Positions 33,927 through 44,190 are shown, counted from the stretch's first letter. The stretch is DNA of 64,000 bases from JACMLD01 sp039919885 (GCA_039919885.1 JBDSEV010000037.1:1-64000); one strand, 5' to 3'. The notes: generated by a model from the letters alone, not told the origin. Program-made: numbers and translations.

Positions 33927-33950
33927 GCGTACAGGTATTTTGTGCTGGAC

Positions 33951-34703
33951 TTATTTTTTTGTTGGTGCAACTAGAATGTGTGCAGCCAAATCAGGTTGCT
34001 GCTCCCGAATTTCTTTTAAAACAATTTCTGCGATGATCCTTGCGCCCAACTCATTAAAATGGGTGTTATCGTCTTTGCCTTCAGGGTAATTAGGGTGCTC
34101 ACCCGGGGCCAGGTGATTGAATAGATTAGCCGACTTTTCTACACCCCAGGCCTGTATCAATGCCATGCTTTTTTTATCAAGATCAATCAACACCACATTG
34201 TTCTCTTTGGCCACCTCACGTACAATGGCGGAATAGGCTTCGTGTGTACCTTCTACCCTGCCCGTGGAATCAAATTTTCTGCGCGCTACCGGCGTCAGCA
34301 AAACAGGGACTGCATTTTTTTTCCTTGTATCGGTAATGTATTTTGTAAGATTGGCCTTAAAGGCCGTTTGGGTAGTGTAACTGGCTTTGCTGGGTACTTC
34401 ATCATTGTGTCCAAACTCGATAAACACATAGTCCCCTTCCTTCATGTTGTCCACTGCCGGCTGCCACCGGTTTTCCTGCATAAACGTACGGCTGCTTCTA
34501 CCGTTCTGCGCGAGGTTTTTAACGGTTACTGTGGAATCCCAGAAATATACAAAAGGCATTCCCCAGCCAGTTTCCGGATACGCGCTGACTGCTTTTACAG
34601 ACATGGTGGAATCGCCAATCATCCAGATCGTAATTTCGTTCTTTGCGTGCGGGGGGAAAATAGCAAATACCAGCAATGATGTCAACAAAATAGTCAGCTT
34701 CAT
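33951..34703 (-). CDS. Rhamnogalacturonan acetylesterase, CE12 family (SGNH hydrolase)
   Basis: 250-residue secreted esterase removing acetyl groups from rhamnogalacturonan or pectin. The ATG at 34703 gives a signal peptide (MKLTILLTSLLVFAIFPPHA); the frame is open 44 codons further but that part is not signal-like. SGNH blocks are visible: block I WMIGDSTMS (nucleophile Ser), block II Gly in LAQNGRSSRTF, block III Asn in FIEFGHNDEVP, and block V DNTHFNELGARIIAEIV with the catalytic Asp/His. It is the first of the CE12-CE8 pair on the minus strand and faces the 800-bp regulatory gap before susC. Confidence 0.92.
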   Translation of the reverse strand: MKLTILLTSLLVFAIFPPHAKNEITIWMIGDSTMSVKAVSAYPETGWGMPFVYFWDSTVTVKNLAQNGRSSRTFMQENRWQPAVDNMKEGDYVFIEFGHNDEVPSKASYTTQTAFKANLTKYITDTRKKNAVPVLLTPVARRKFDSTGRVEGTHEAYSAIVREVAKENNVVLIDLDKKSMALIQAWGVEKSANLFNHLAPGEHPNYPEGKDDNTHFNELGARIIAEIVLKEIREQQPDLAAHILVAPTKK

Positions 34704-35503
34704 GGTGTCAATTTTCACCCGCGTGGGATACGCATCGCGCCGTTGCCGGGTATGTTGCAAATATATTAAGTGCGGTGGTATAAAATGCAGGACGTGTGCG
34801 ATGCGGGCGTGGCGACGGCCAGAACATTCAAACAAGTGTAGTCTGTTTGCTTAAAGAAAACTTATTTTATAAATGTTTGGAAGCGGTGTTGCTTCAATGG
34901 GATCAATACAAAAATTACATTCCAGCGATTGCATTTGCATTAAAAAAAGATCGATTGTGTTATAGGTGGGGCTTAGTATGTCATAAAATCAGCTTCTCAA
35001 ACTTGCGCTGTGTTTTTTTTTATAGGGTAAAAAATAAAGCAGGAAAGCCCATTGAAATCTCCACGGTACCCGGTTTGGAAAAGCATACAGCCCAATGTTG
35101 CGCTTGTTACCCAGCAGAGCGTCGTGGCGCTGTTGTTTCAAACGTAGTAATTGACTTTTAGCAGCGAAATATTACAATGTGATTTTTAACTTCTTCACAC
35201 CTATAAAAAAAATTATTATAAAACGCACCGTTTTCACAATTAAATGTTAATTTGGTTTTGAATTTGAAAAATTAGTCGCAAATATTTTTCAAATCTCCAT
35301 GGTCTGAAGCGGTACTTTACTCCAAACCCCAAACTATTTATTGTTTTTCCCGGTGACGGTTTTCTGTCTTAAATAAGCCAGTTTGATGATGCCAGGAAAT
35401 GTTTTAAAAAATTAAATTTCAACTAATTACATTTTATGCAATCGATTACATAAAATGATAAAGAGTTTTCTAACAATTGCTTTGTAAACCAAAATTTGCT
35501 ATT
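34704..35503. other. 800-bp divergent regulatory region, no gene recognised
   Basis: Lies between CE12 (minus) and susC (plus). The short open frames here lack any motif and overlap AT-rich sequence. From about 35160 it becomes strongly AT-rich. The clear element is the 28-bp palindrome at 35430-35457. A one-mismatch -7-like TTGCTTTG at 35477-35484 lies 20 bp before the susC ATG. I saw no tRNA or riboswitch fold. Confidence 0.5.
35430..35457. promoter_or_regulatory. 28-bp palindrome, LacI-family-like operator before susC
   Basis: Thirteen of fourteen base pairs are symmetric around the core AATCGATT; arms are CATTTTATG and CATAAAATG. The core fits the AAnCGnTT plan with central CpG bound by LacI-type regulators. 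It ends 46 bp before the susC ATG, where a bound repressor would block RNA polymerase. The nearest LacI-family gene is at 30595. Confidence 0.65.
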
Positions 35504-38500
35504 ATGGAAAAGCGTACGTCTACGCCACACGCAGGTAGCTGCTTCTACCTGTTGTCCGCATCACTCCGCCACTTCAGAAAATTTCTATTACCAACACTTG
35601 TTTTATTGTGCAGCCTCTCTGCGTTTGCACAGGACAAGGTGCATGTAACGGGTATTGTTAAGGATGACAAGGGCGCACCTGCCCAGAATGCAAGCGTTAC
35701 TGTAAAAAACACCAAGATCGGTGTTTCAACCGATCAGAATGGCGCTTTTGCCATTGACGTTCCAAGTGAAAAATCAATCCTCGTGATCTCTTACCTGGGT
35801 TTTACCAGCCAGGAGCTGGCCGTGGGTAAACAAACCAGTTTGAATATCAGCATGGCGCAAGCTGCCAATACCCTCAGTGATGTGGTAGTGGTGGGTTACG
35901 GAACGCAAAAACGGGTAACGGTTACCGGTGCGGTAGCAACGATAAAAGGAGCAGATTTAGTAAAATCACCCGCCGTTAATCTGTCCAATTCAATCGCCGG
36001 ACGTTTGCCTGGTGTTATCGCCATGAACGGTAGCGGCGAACCAGGTTATGATGGTTCTACCATCCGCATCCGCGGCACCAATTCCCTTGGCAATAACGAC
36101 GCGCTGATAGTAATTGATGGTATTCCTAATCGTACCGGGGGATTGGATCGGTTAAACCCCGCAGATATAGAAAGCATGTCTGTGTTGAAGGATGCATCTG
36201 CTGCTATTTATGGGGCGCGTGCTGCAAACGGCGTAATATTAATTACCACTAAAAGAGGTAAGACGGGCAAACCCGAATTATCCTATAGCTATAATAAGGG
36301 ATGGGCTGCGCCGACAATCTTGCCAAAAATGCTGAATGCGAATGATTACATCACCATGGCAAATGAAATAGAATTGTATAAACTGTTTCCCAACCAATGG
36401 GTTGATGCCGCAGCAGCATATAAGGGCACTGGCGTGTATACCTATCCGGCCGGAAGCTACGGAGGGACATCCTACAATGCAGGCACCTCCACCGCCCCCT
36501 TTAGCCCTGGCGAAGTAAAAACGTATGCAGATGGCACCGATCCATGGGGACACCCTAACACAGACTGGTTCGGCGCCGTGCTGAAACCATGGTCTGGCCA
36601 GAGCCGGCAGAATTTACAAATAGCGGGAGGTTCAGAAACCGTAAGGTACATTGCCTCTCTCGGTTACGAAAACCAGGACGGCTTTTATAAAAACTCCGCA
36701 ACCGGATACAAGCAATATGATATGCGGATTAATCTGGATGCAAAAATTAATAAATACATCACCGCATCATTGGGTATCACCGCAAGGCAGGAAAATCGCT
36801 TTTTTCCTACCAAGAGTGCAGGTTCAATTTTTCGCATGCTGATGCGCGGTTACCCGTATAAAAATGCTATCTGGCCCAATGGACAAGCTGCACCAGATAT
36901 TGAAAACGGTGAACAGCCGGTTGTAATTACCACCAATCAGACAGGTTACGACAAGGATACCCGTTACTATTATCAAACCAATGGTAAAGTAGAAATTACC
37001 AACCCATGGATTAAAGGGTTGAAAGTGACATTAACTGCAGCATTTGATAAATACCTCCAACAAAATAAAACCTGGGTAACACCCTGGTACATCTATAACT
37101 GGAGCGGCTTTGAAGCAGATGGCGTAACCCCTATTATGACCAAAGTGCAGAAAGGACCCGCTACACAGCCCACGCTTAACCAGCGCTCCTACGATCAAAC
37201 GAATACTTTGCTGGAAGGGATTGTTTCCTATGACCACAATTTTGGCGATCATTCGCTGATAGTGTTGGCGGGCGTTACAAAAGAACAGTTTAACCAGGCT
37301 GGCTTTAATGCATACCGCCAATATTTCGCTTCTCCAGCGATCGACCAACTGTTCGCCGGCGGCCTTACCGATCAACGCGCAAATAACAATAACGTAGCGC
37401 CTGCAGAGGGAGCTCGCTTAAATTATTTTGGGCGTGTTGGCTACAATTACAAAGAGAAATACATTGCGGAATTTTTGTGGCGTGAAGACGCTTCCTCCAA
37501 CTTTCCTGCTAATAGCCGCTGGGGATTTTTCCCGGGTGTGTCTGTAGGCTGGAGAATTTCAGAAGAAAATTTCTTCAAAAATGTGAGTGCCATCAATTCA
37601 TTGAAAATCCGCGGGTCCTGGGGCCAGCTGGGTAACGATAAACTTGTATACCCTACCGATGTAACGCACCCATATGACTACATACCGGTTTACCAGTACG
37701 GCGCATATGTAGCGGGCGGACAGGTGCAATCAACATTGAACGAACCTGTGGTACCTAACCCTGCTATTACGTGGGAAGTGGCTAACAACTATAATTTTGG
37801 TGTGGAAGCGACCGCGCTGAACAACAAACTAAGTATTGAAGTTGATTTGTTCTGGAACCATCGTTCCAAGATTTTATGGCAGCGCAACGCTTCCGTACCT
37901 GCTAGTGCTGGCCTGAATGGCAAGCTTCCCGCAGAAAATATTGGCAAGGTTGACAACAAAGGATATGAATTTAAAGTGGGTTACAACACCAGCATTGGCG
38001 ACCTGCGACTGAACTTTGGCATAAACGGCGGCTATGCAAAAAACAAAATAATATTTTGGGATGAAACACCCGGAAGGCCGGACTATCAACTGTCAACAGG
38101 CAAAGTATTGCCAACAGACGTGGTATTTCCTGACGATATGTTGCTGTACCAGTACGACGGGGTATTTGCGACACAAAAAGATGTTGATGCCAACACGCTG
38201 GATTACACCGGCGTGGGTGGTGCAGGTAAATTGTTCCCAGGCAGCATGAAGTTCAAAGACGTAAATGGCGATAAAAAAATCGATGCCGACGACCGTGTGA
38301 GAAGTAATAAGAGCCGGATTCCTACTTTCCAAGGCGGTATTACACTCGGCGCCCAATACAAGAGTTTTGACCTGAGCGTGTTGTTCCAGGGGGCTACCGG
38401 CGCAGAAATATTTTTCCAGCCCGAAACCGGAACCATCGGCAACTATGTACAATGGCAGTTTGACCATCGCTGGACCCTGGATAACCCCAGCAGTGTTGAC

Positions 38501-38785
38501 CCCCGTACGGTGGACAGGAACAACCAGTATTTTTCTAACAGGAACACGTACTACATGCTGAGTACAAACTATATCCGTCTCAAAAACTTTGAAGTGGGTT
38601 ACACCCTGCCGTCTAATATTGGTAGAAAGGCAGGAATCAATCGTTTGCGGATATATGTCAATGGCCTGAATATGATCACATGGGCTAAAACAAAAGGCAT
38701 TTTCGACCCAGAATCCACCAGCAGCAGCGGCCAGTATTACCCGCAATCAAAAATCATTAACACTGGTGTAACCGTAACCTTCTAA
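35504..38785 (+). CDS. SusC-type TonB-dependent outer-membrane transporter
   Basis: 1093-residue outer-membrane beta-barrel that imports oligosaccharides with its SusD partner, driven by TonB. From ATG 35504 there is a long signal region ending LLCSLSAFAQ, a carboxypeptidase-like domain (VHVTGIVKDDKGAPAQNASVTVKN to ILVISYLGFTSQEL), the TonB-box-like DVVVVGYGTQ, and the plug with SNSIAGRLPGVIA, IRIRGTNSLG and the family signature SVLKDASAAIYGARAANGVILITTK. The barrel ends with the C-terminal IINTGVTVTF. An in-frame TTG at 35477 is not preferred. The signal peptide has an unusually long N-region (about 30 residues). Adjacent pectin genes suggest pectin oligomers as substrate; this is inference. 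Confidence 0.95.
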   Translation: MEKRTSTPHAGSCFYLLSASLRHFRKFLLPTLVLLCSLSAFAQDKVHVTGIVKDDKGAPAQNASVTVKNTKIGVSTDQNGAFAIDVPSEKSILVISYLGFTSQELAVGKQTSLNISMAQAANTLSDVVVVGYGTQKRVTVTGAVATIKGADLVKSPAVNLSNSIAGRLPGVIAMNGSGEPGYDGSTIRIRGTNSLGNNDALIVIDGIPNRTGGLDRLNPADIESMSVLKDASAAIYGARAANGVILITTKRGKTGKPELSYSYNKGWAAPTILPKMLNANDYITMANEIELYKLFPNQWVDAAAAYKGTGVYTYPAGSYGGTSYNAGTSTAPFSPGEVKTYADGTDPWGHPNTDWFGAVLKPWSGQSRQNLQIAGGSETVRYIASLGYENQDGFYKNSATGYKQYDMRINLDAKINKYITASLGITARQENRFFPTKSAGSIFRMLMRGYPYKNAIWPNGQAAPDIENGEQPVVITTNQTGYDKDTRYYYQTNGKVEITNPWIKGLKVTLTAAFDKYLQQNKTWVTPWYIYNWSGFEADGVTPIMTKVQKGPATQPTLNQRSYDQTNTLLEGIVSYDHNFGDHSLIVLAGVTKEQFNQAGFNAYRQYFASPAIDQLFAGGLTDQRANNNNVAPAEGARLNYFGRVGYNYKEKYIAEFLWREDASSNFPANSRWGFFPGVSVGWRISEENFFKNVSAINSLKIRGSWGQLGNDKLVYPTDVTHPYDYIPVYQYGAYVAGGQVQSTLNEPVVPNPAITWEVANNYNFGVEATALNNKLSIEVDLFWNHRSKILWQRNASVPASAGLNGKLPAENIGKVDNKGYEFKVGYNTSIGDLRLNFGINGGYAKNKIIFWDETPGRPDYQLSTGKVLPTDVVFPDDMLLYQYDGVFATQKDVDANTLDYTGVGGAGKLFPGSMKFKDVNGDKKIDADDRVRSNKSRIPTFQGGITLGAQYKSFDLSVLFQGATGAEIFFQPETGTIGNYVQWQFDHRWTLDNPSSVDPRTVDRNNQYFSNRNTYYMLSTNYIRLKNFEVGYTLPSNIGRKAGINRLRIYVNGLNMITWAKTKGIFDPESTSSSGQYYPQSKIINTGVTVTF

Positions 38786-38796
38786 AATTTAAGAAA

Positions 38797-40641
38797 ATGA
38801 AAAAAATATTTAAAACAGGTTTTATGATATTGGGGGCTGCTGCACTGGTTAGCTCTTGCAGTAAGTCATTCCTGAATACGCAACCAATCGATAAGGCGGC
38901 AGCCGGACCCACATGGTCGGATGCTTCACTTGCTGAATCATTTGTGACAGATATCTACAATGTTTACCATGATGGTATACTCAACCAGGAAAGTATGGAT
39001 TGCATCAGCGATAATTGCCTGTACAATTTCGGCAGGGCAGATATCATGGAATCTAATATCAGCCCCGGCAATGTTGGCTGGGTAAACAATACCTACGAAT
39101 GGGGGGAAATGTACAGCCGGATCCGGGCCGCCAACCTCGCCCTGGAAAACCTCGCGGGCGCGCCCTTCGACAAAGCAATAGTAGACAGATTAAAAGGCGA
39201 ATCTTACTTTCTCCGGGCGCATTGTTACAACCAGTTAATTCGCTATTATGGCGGCGTTCCGATTATTAAATCAACGTATTCGCTGGCTACGCCCGATTTT
39301 ACCATAGCAAGGAGTACCTATGACGAATGTGTGAAAAGTATTGTAAGCGACCTTGACTCATCAAAACTGCTGCTAGACGGCAAAACAATGGCCGCCGGCC
39401 GCGCCACCGCAGAAGCTGCCATGGCACTGAAATCCAGGGTGCTGGTTTATGCCGCCAGTGATTTGCATGATATGGCTACGGCAAAAGGAAAATCAACATT
39501 GCTTAACGGCTTTGCAAAATACGAACTGCTGGGCTATACGTCCGGCGACCGTCTGTCAAGGTGGCAAGCTGCAAAGGCAGCTGCCAAAGCGGTAATGGAT
39601 CTTGGCAAATTTGGTTACCAGCTGGATCTTACAGCTCCCCAGAGCAAGGACGCCGCCATTGCCTCTTACACGAATGTTTATCTTTCAAGAGGCGGCGGGG
39701 AAAAAGAAACCATTCTTGCTAAATACTATATCAATGCATCTACAGACGATTGGGGTGCATGGTATGTTAGAAACCAGGGAATGAATGGCTATCACGGCTG
39801 GACATCTACGGAACCTACACAAAACCTGGTTGATAACTACGAGATGATGGACGGTTCTAAATTTAGCTGGGCAAATCCTACGCACGCCGCTGACCCATAT
39901 GTAAACCGGGATCCCCGTTTTTACGCAACCATTTTCTACGATGGTGCTAAATGGAAACCACGTACAACAGATGGCGCCGCCATTGATCCTTATGGAGAAA
40001 TACAATTTGGTACCTATGAGACCGGTACCGCCGGATCTGCTAAACCTTATTTTGGCCTCGATACCAGGAATAGCTCTATCGAAAACTGGAACGGCACACG
40101 GACCGGTTATTCTATCCGAAAATTTAGCAATGACAACGTGGGTATCGTAGACATGAACCAGAAACAGGAAGTACCTTCTATACAAATAAGGTTTACGGAA
40201 GTGGTATTTAATTATGTTGAAGCTTGCATAGCATTGGGCGAAGAAGCCGAAGCTAAATTATGGCTGAATAGAATTCGCTTCAGAGCTGGTATGCCTGCCA
40301 TCACCGAATCCGGCGCGGCCCTGGTTGCCCGCTATCAAAATGAACGCAATATAGAAATGGTGGCGGAAGAACAACGCTTCTATGACGCACGTCGCTGGAT
40401 GATTGCCCCCACTACCCTCGGGCAGCGCGTACGGGTGGTGATTATTACTGCTAAACTGAAACCCGGTAAAACCGTTGCTGTTTACCGGTATGACAAATCC
40501 AACTACGACTATACCTATAAAGTACAGGACATTGAGTCGGGTGTGGAAAACCGCAAGTGGGATGATAAAGTTTACTTTCCACCTATCGTCCTTTCTGAAA
40601 TGAGTAAAAACGCAAAACTGGTACAAAACCCGGGTTACTAA
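38797..40641 (+). CDS. SusD/RagB-family outer-membrane lipoprotein
   Basis: 614-residue substrate-binding lipoprotein that caps the SusC barrel at the cell surface. The signal ends LVSSCSKSFLNTQP, with a lipobox Cys near residue 21. The SusD fold is indicated by EMYSRIRAANLALENL, LKGESYFLRAHCYNQLIRYYGGVPII (TPR region) and the C-terminal IRFTEVVFNYVEACIALGEEAEAKLWLNRIRFRAGMP with RYQNERNIEMVAEEQRFYDARRW, all highly typical. It begins 11 bp after susC and is followed by a strong terminator, so susCD form a two-gene unit. No SusE/F-like or extra glycosidase genes follow. Confidence 0.95.
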   Translation: MKKIFKTGFMILGAAALVSSCSKSFLNTQPIDKAAAGPTWSDASLAESFVTDIYNVYHDGILNQESMDCISDNCLYNFGRADIMESNISPGNVGWVNNTYEWGEMYSRIRAANLALENLAGAPFDKAIVDRLKGESYFLRAHCYNQLIRYYGGVPIIKSTYSLATPDFTIARSTYDECVKSIVSDLDSSKLLLDGKTMAAGRATAEAAMALKSRVLVYAASDLHDMATAKGKSTLLNGFAKYELLGYTSGDRLSRWQAAKAAAKAVMDLGKFGYQLDLTAPQSKDAAIASYTNVYLSRGGGEKETILAKYYINASTDDWGAWYVRNQGMNGYHGWTSTEPTQNLVDNYEMMDGSKFSWANPTHAADPYVNRDPRFYATIFYDGAKWKPRTTDGAAIDPYGEIQFGTYETGTAGSAKPYFGLDTRNSSIENWNGTRTGYSIRKFSNDNVGIVDMNQKQEVPSIQIRFTEVVFNYVEACIALGEEAEAKLWLNRIRFRAGMPAITESGAALVARYQNERNIEMVAEEQRFYDARRWMIAPTTLGQRVRVVIITAKLKPGKTVAVYRYDKSNYDYTYKVQDIESGVENRKWDDKVYFPPIVLSEMSKNAKLVQNPGY

Positions 40642-40663
40642 ATAACGCCGCTTTGTTCATAAG

Positions 40664-40696
40664 AATCTATGCCGGTCTGGTATACCGGCATAGATT
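40664..40696 (+). terminator. Intrinsic terminator after susD
   Basis: Perfect 13-bp stem AATCTATGCCGGT / ACCGGCATAGATT with a 7-base loop, followed by a run of nine T to about 40703. It separates susCD from the FG-GAP gene. Confidence 0.92.
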
Positions 40697-40782
40697 TTTT
40701 TTTATCTTACAGTCCATCTTTTTGGTGTAACATTGACGACCGTCGTTGAATACCATGCCCAACAGCATCCTGTTTGTTAGTT

Positions 40783-40790
40783 TACTTTTG
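40783..40790 (+). promoter_or_regulatory. Candidate -7 element of the FG-GAP/haloperoxidase unit
   Basis: TACTTTTG matches TAnnTTTG and lies just after the susD terminator, 14 bp before the ATG at 40805. A very short leader would result. No exact TTG is found at -33. Confidence 0.4.
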
Positions 40791-40804
40791 CTATACTCAA
40801 AAGA

Positions 40805-43800
40805 ATGAATCATCGTCACATTAAATCAAACCGATTGCACCAGTTTTATATTTTTCCCTGCCGGTTCCTGCTATTCCTGTTGGCCCTGGCAACGGTCATT
40901 GGTTGTAACGATAACAAACCAGCAGAACGTGAAACCGTCGCCGGTACGCCCGCACAGGCTGACGGATTATTTAAGTTATTGCCGCCCGCGCAAACCCATA
41001 TTGATTTTGTGAACACGCTCAACGAAGATCTTAATGCCAACGTAATGATGTACGAATACATTTACAATGGCGGTGGTGTTGCAATTGCAGACGTGAACGG
41101 CGATGGCTTGCAAGACATTTGTTTTACGGCAAATATGTCGGCCAATAAACTTTACCTGAATAAAGGCAAGCTGGTTTTTCAAGACATTACACAGGCAGCC
41201 GGCATGGAAGGAAGACCCGGTCCCTGGAAAACAGGCATCAGCATGGCAGACGTAAATGGCGACGGGTTGCAGGACATTTATATTTGTCATTCCGGTAAAC
41301 TGAGCGGTCCAAAGCGATTGAATGAATTATTTATCAATGATGGTAACGATGCGTCCGGCATACCACACTTCACGGAACAGGCTGAAAAATATGGTTTGGC
41401 AGATTCTGCCTACAGTACACAAGCTGTTTTCTTCGACTACGACCGCGATGGTGACCTGGATATGTTTTTGCTGAATCATTCACCAAAGCTGCTCCCAATT
41501 CTGGATGAGGAAACCACCGCCAATATTTTAAAAACGGAAAATGCGATGACTGGTGTTCGCCTTTTCCGCAATACCGGCAATCATTTTACAGACGTTACAA
41601 CAAGTGCCGGGCTCAGCAGTTCTGCCCTCACCTATGGGCTGGGCGCAGGTGTAGCAGACCTCAACGGCGATGGATGGACGGACGTGTATGTGTCAAATGA
41701 TTACGGCGTACCCGATTACCTCTACATCAACAATAAAAACGGAACATTTACCAACACCATACAGCAATCCCTCGGGCATACATCTAATTTTTCTATGGGC
41801 AATGATGTGGCCGATATTAATAATGACGCATTGCCTGATATCATTACGCTGGATATGCTGCCCGAGGACAACAAACGGCAAAAATTGCTTTTCGCCCCAG
41901 ATAATTACGAAAAATTTGATCTTAGTTTCCGATCCGGGTTTTACTACCCGTACATGCGCAATATGCTGCAGGTAAACAATGGCAACGGAACCTTCAGCGA
42001 AACTGGTCAGCTGTCCGGTATTTCCAATACGGACTGGAGCTGGGCACCCTTGTTTGCCGATTACGACAACGACGGATGGAAAGATTTGTTTATTACCAAC
42101 GGATACCTCCGCGATTATACCAACATGGATTTTTTAAAATACATGGGTGATTTTTTAAAAGATCGCCAGGTGATGCGAAAAGATTTGCTGGAACTGGTGC
42201 AGCAAATTCCTTCTTCGAGCCTGCGGAACTATATGTTTAGAAACAATGGCCACATTGGTTTTGAAAATACCGGCAGGGCGTGGGGATTTGACAGCAGTTC
42301 TAATAGTAACGGTGCCGCCTATGCGGATTTGGACAATGACGGCGATCTTGATCTTGTCATCAACAACCTCAACCTTCCGGCTTTTGTGTACGAAAACCAA
42401 AGCAACAAAAAATCATCGAACCATTACCTGCAGTTAAAACTGGAGGGCGCTGGTTTAAATACGCAGGGTATCGGCGCAAAAATAACGCTGTACAATAATG
42501 GCAGCCAGCAATACCTGGAACAAATGCCTGCCCGCGGGTTTCAGTCGGGCGTCTCTCCAATCCTGCATTTTGGAACTGGCCCAGCTACTGCCATTGACAC
42601 ACTTTCCGTTCTTTGGCCTTCCGGCCGCCGGCAGTTACTCAAGGCTGTTCAAACCAACCAACTATTAACATTGCGCGAAAAAGATGCGTCGCCTTACCAT
42701 GCCGCGCCGGCATCAGTGACTCCCTTCTTCAAAGAAATCATTTCCCCGGTTGTTTTTAAGCCTGCAAAGAACGTCATCAACGATTTTAAACGCCAGCCGC
42801 TGCTTGTTAACCCGCTGTCTTTCTCCGGGCCCTGTATGGTAACGGCAGATGTAAATGGAGACAAGCTCGCGGATATCTATGTGGGTGCCGGCAGCGGTCA
42901 GGCAGGTGTGTTGTTTCTGCAACAGCACAACGGACGGTACCAGCAAAAAAATGAGCCTGCATTCGATGCAGATAAAAACAGTGAAGATGCAGATGCTCTC
43001 CTCACAGATTTGAATGGCGACGGTTTTCCGGATTTGTATGTAGCGAGCGGTGGTTACAATAATTTCACACCCGGAGATCCGCTGCTGCAAGATCGGTTAT
43101 ACTTCAACGATGGTAAAGGAAATTTTACAAAGGCAACGAACGCCTTGCCGCCTATGCTGGTGAGTAAGAGCTGTGTACGGGCATCAGATATTAATGGCGA
43201 CGGCTTCCCGGATCTTTTTGTAGGTGGCCGTTCTATACCGGGTCGTTATCCGGAAACACCATCCAGCTACCTGCTGATGAATGACGGCAAAGGACATTTT
43301 ACGGATCAGATAAGCACGCTTGCGCCTTCCCTTCAAAAAACTGGTATGGTGACTGACGCCGCCTGGATAGATTTAAACGGCGATAACAAGAAAGAATTGG
43401 TGTTGGTGGGCGAGTGGATGCCGGTATCCGTTTTTGCAATGGTAAACGGAAAGCTGGAAAATAACAGCAGTGCCTATTTTCAAAAACCTTTCAGTGGCTG
43501 GTGGAATAAAATACTGGCAGGCGATTTTAATGGGGATGGAAAAACAGACCTCGTGATCGGCAACTTCGGTTTGAATACGCAGTGCAAAGCCAGCGATAAA
43601 GAACCAGCAGAAATGTATTTCAAAGATTTTGACGACAATGGATCGGTCGATCCCATCCTTTGCTTTTATGTGCAGGGGCAAACTTATCCCTATGTCACCA
43701 GGGATGAACTGCTGGATCAGCTGAGCATCATGCGCACGCGTTTCACTGATTACAAAGGCTATGCAGAAACAACGCTCAAAGATATTTTTACTGAAGATGA

Positions 43801-44188
43801 ATTAAAAGACGCGGGTCATTTAACAGCTAACCATCTTGCCACCACACTTTTTGTTGGCGGTGCAGACAACAAATTCCATGAACAGCCGCTTCCGCTCCAG
43901 GCACAGTATTCTCCTGTTTATAGTATTACGGCTTTGGATTATGATAAAGATGGCAACCAGGATCTCTTATTGTGTGGTAATATTAACCACGCCCGTTTAA
44001 AATTTGGTAAATCAGATGCGAACTATGGCGTTTTGCTACACGGAAATGGGAAAGCCGGTTTTACTTATGTACCCCAAAAACAATCCGGGTTTAATATATG
44101 GGGAGATGTGCGGGCTGTTGTAAACACCGGCAAACAATTGTTGTTTGGCATCAACCAGCAGCCGGTAAAAGCCTACCAATTAAAATAA
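40805..44188 (+). CDS. FG-GAP/VCBS-repeat lipoprotein with ASPIC/UnbV domain
   Basis: 1127-residue exported lipoprotein: signal peptide with lipobox VIGC (Cys near 38), then many calcium-binding FG-GAP blades recognisable by DxNxDGxxD loops (DVNGDGLQD twice, DYDRDGDLD, DLNGDGWTD, DYDNDGWKD, DLDNDGDLD, DVNGDKLAD, DLNGDGFPD, DINGDGFPD, DLNGDNKKE, DFNGDGKTD, DYDKDGNQD), forming one or two beta-propellers. Between the first and second sets is an ASPIC/UnbV segment (GIGAKITLYNNGSQQYLEQMPARGFQSGVSPILHFG type, about 555-625). Function is not known; such proteins are surface or periplasmic. It is coupled to the haloperoxidase-type gene 2 bp downstream and follows susCD after a terminator. Confidence 0.9.
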   Translation: MNHRHIKSNRLHQFYIFPCRFLLFLLALATVIGCNDNKPAERETVAGTPAQADGLFKLLPPAQTHIDFVNTLNEDLNANVMMYEYIYNGGGVAIADVNGDGLQDICFTANMSANKLYLNKGKLVFQDITQAAGMEGRPGPWKTGISMADVNGDGLQDIYICHSGKLSGPKRLNELFINDGNDASGIPHFTEQAEKYGLADSAYSTQAVFFDYDRDGDLDMFLLNHSPKLLPILDEETTANILKTENAMTGVRLFRNTGNHFTDVTTSAGLSSSALTYGLGAGVADLNGDGWTDVYVSNDYGVPDYLYINNKNGTFTNTIQQSLGHTSNFSMGNDVADINNDALPDIITLDMLPEDNKRQKLLFAPDNYEKFDLSFRSGFYYPYMRNMLQVNNGNGTFSETGQLSGISNTDWSWAPLFADYDNDGWKDLFITNGYLRDYTNMDFLKYMGDFLKDRQVMRKDLLELVQQIPSSSLRNYMFRNNGHIGFENTGRAWGFDSSSNSNGAAYADLDNDGDLDLVINNLNLPAFVYENQSNKKSSNHYLQLKLEGAGLNTQGIGAKITLYNNGSQQYLEQMPARGFQSGVSPILHFGTGPATAIDTLSVLWPSGRRQLLKAVQTNQLLTLREKDASPYHAAPASVTPFFKEIISPVVFKPAKNVINDFKRQPLLVNPLSFSGPCMVTADVNGDKLADIYVGAGSGQAGVLFLQQHNGRYQQKNEPAFDADKNSEDADALLTDLNGDGFPDLYVASGGYNNFTPGDPLLQDRLYFNDGKGNFTKATNALPPMLVSKSCVRASDINGDGFPDLFVGGRSIPGRYPETPSSYLLMNDGKGHFTDQISTLAPSLQKTGMVTDAAWIDLNGDNKKELVLVGEWMPVSVFAMVNGKLENNSSAYFQKPFSGWWNKILAGDFNGDGKTDLVIGNFGLNTQCKASDKEPAEMYFKDFDDNGSVDPILCFYVQGQTYPYVTRDELLDQLSIMRTRFTDYKGYAETTLKDIFTEDELKDAGHLTANHLATTLFVGGADNKFHEQPLPLQAQYSPVYSITALDYDKDGNQDLLLCGNINHARLKFGKSDANYGVLLHGNGKAGFTYVPQKQSGFNIWGDVRAVVNTGKQLLFGINQQPVKAYQLK

Positions 44189-44190
44189 CC

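Noticed and set aside
34796..35161. 121-codon open frame upstream of susC
   Set aside because: Overlaps the CE12 leader region, has no motif or signal and is AT-rich non-coding in character.
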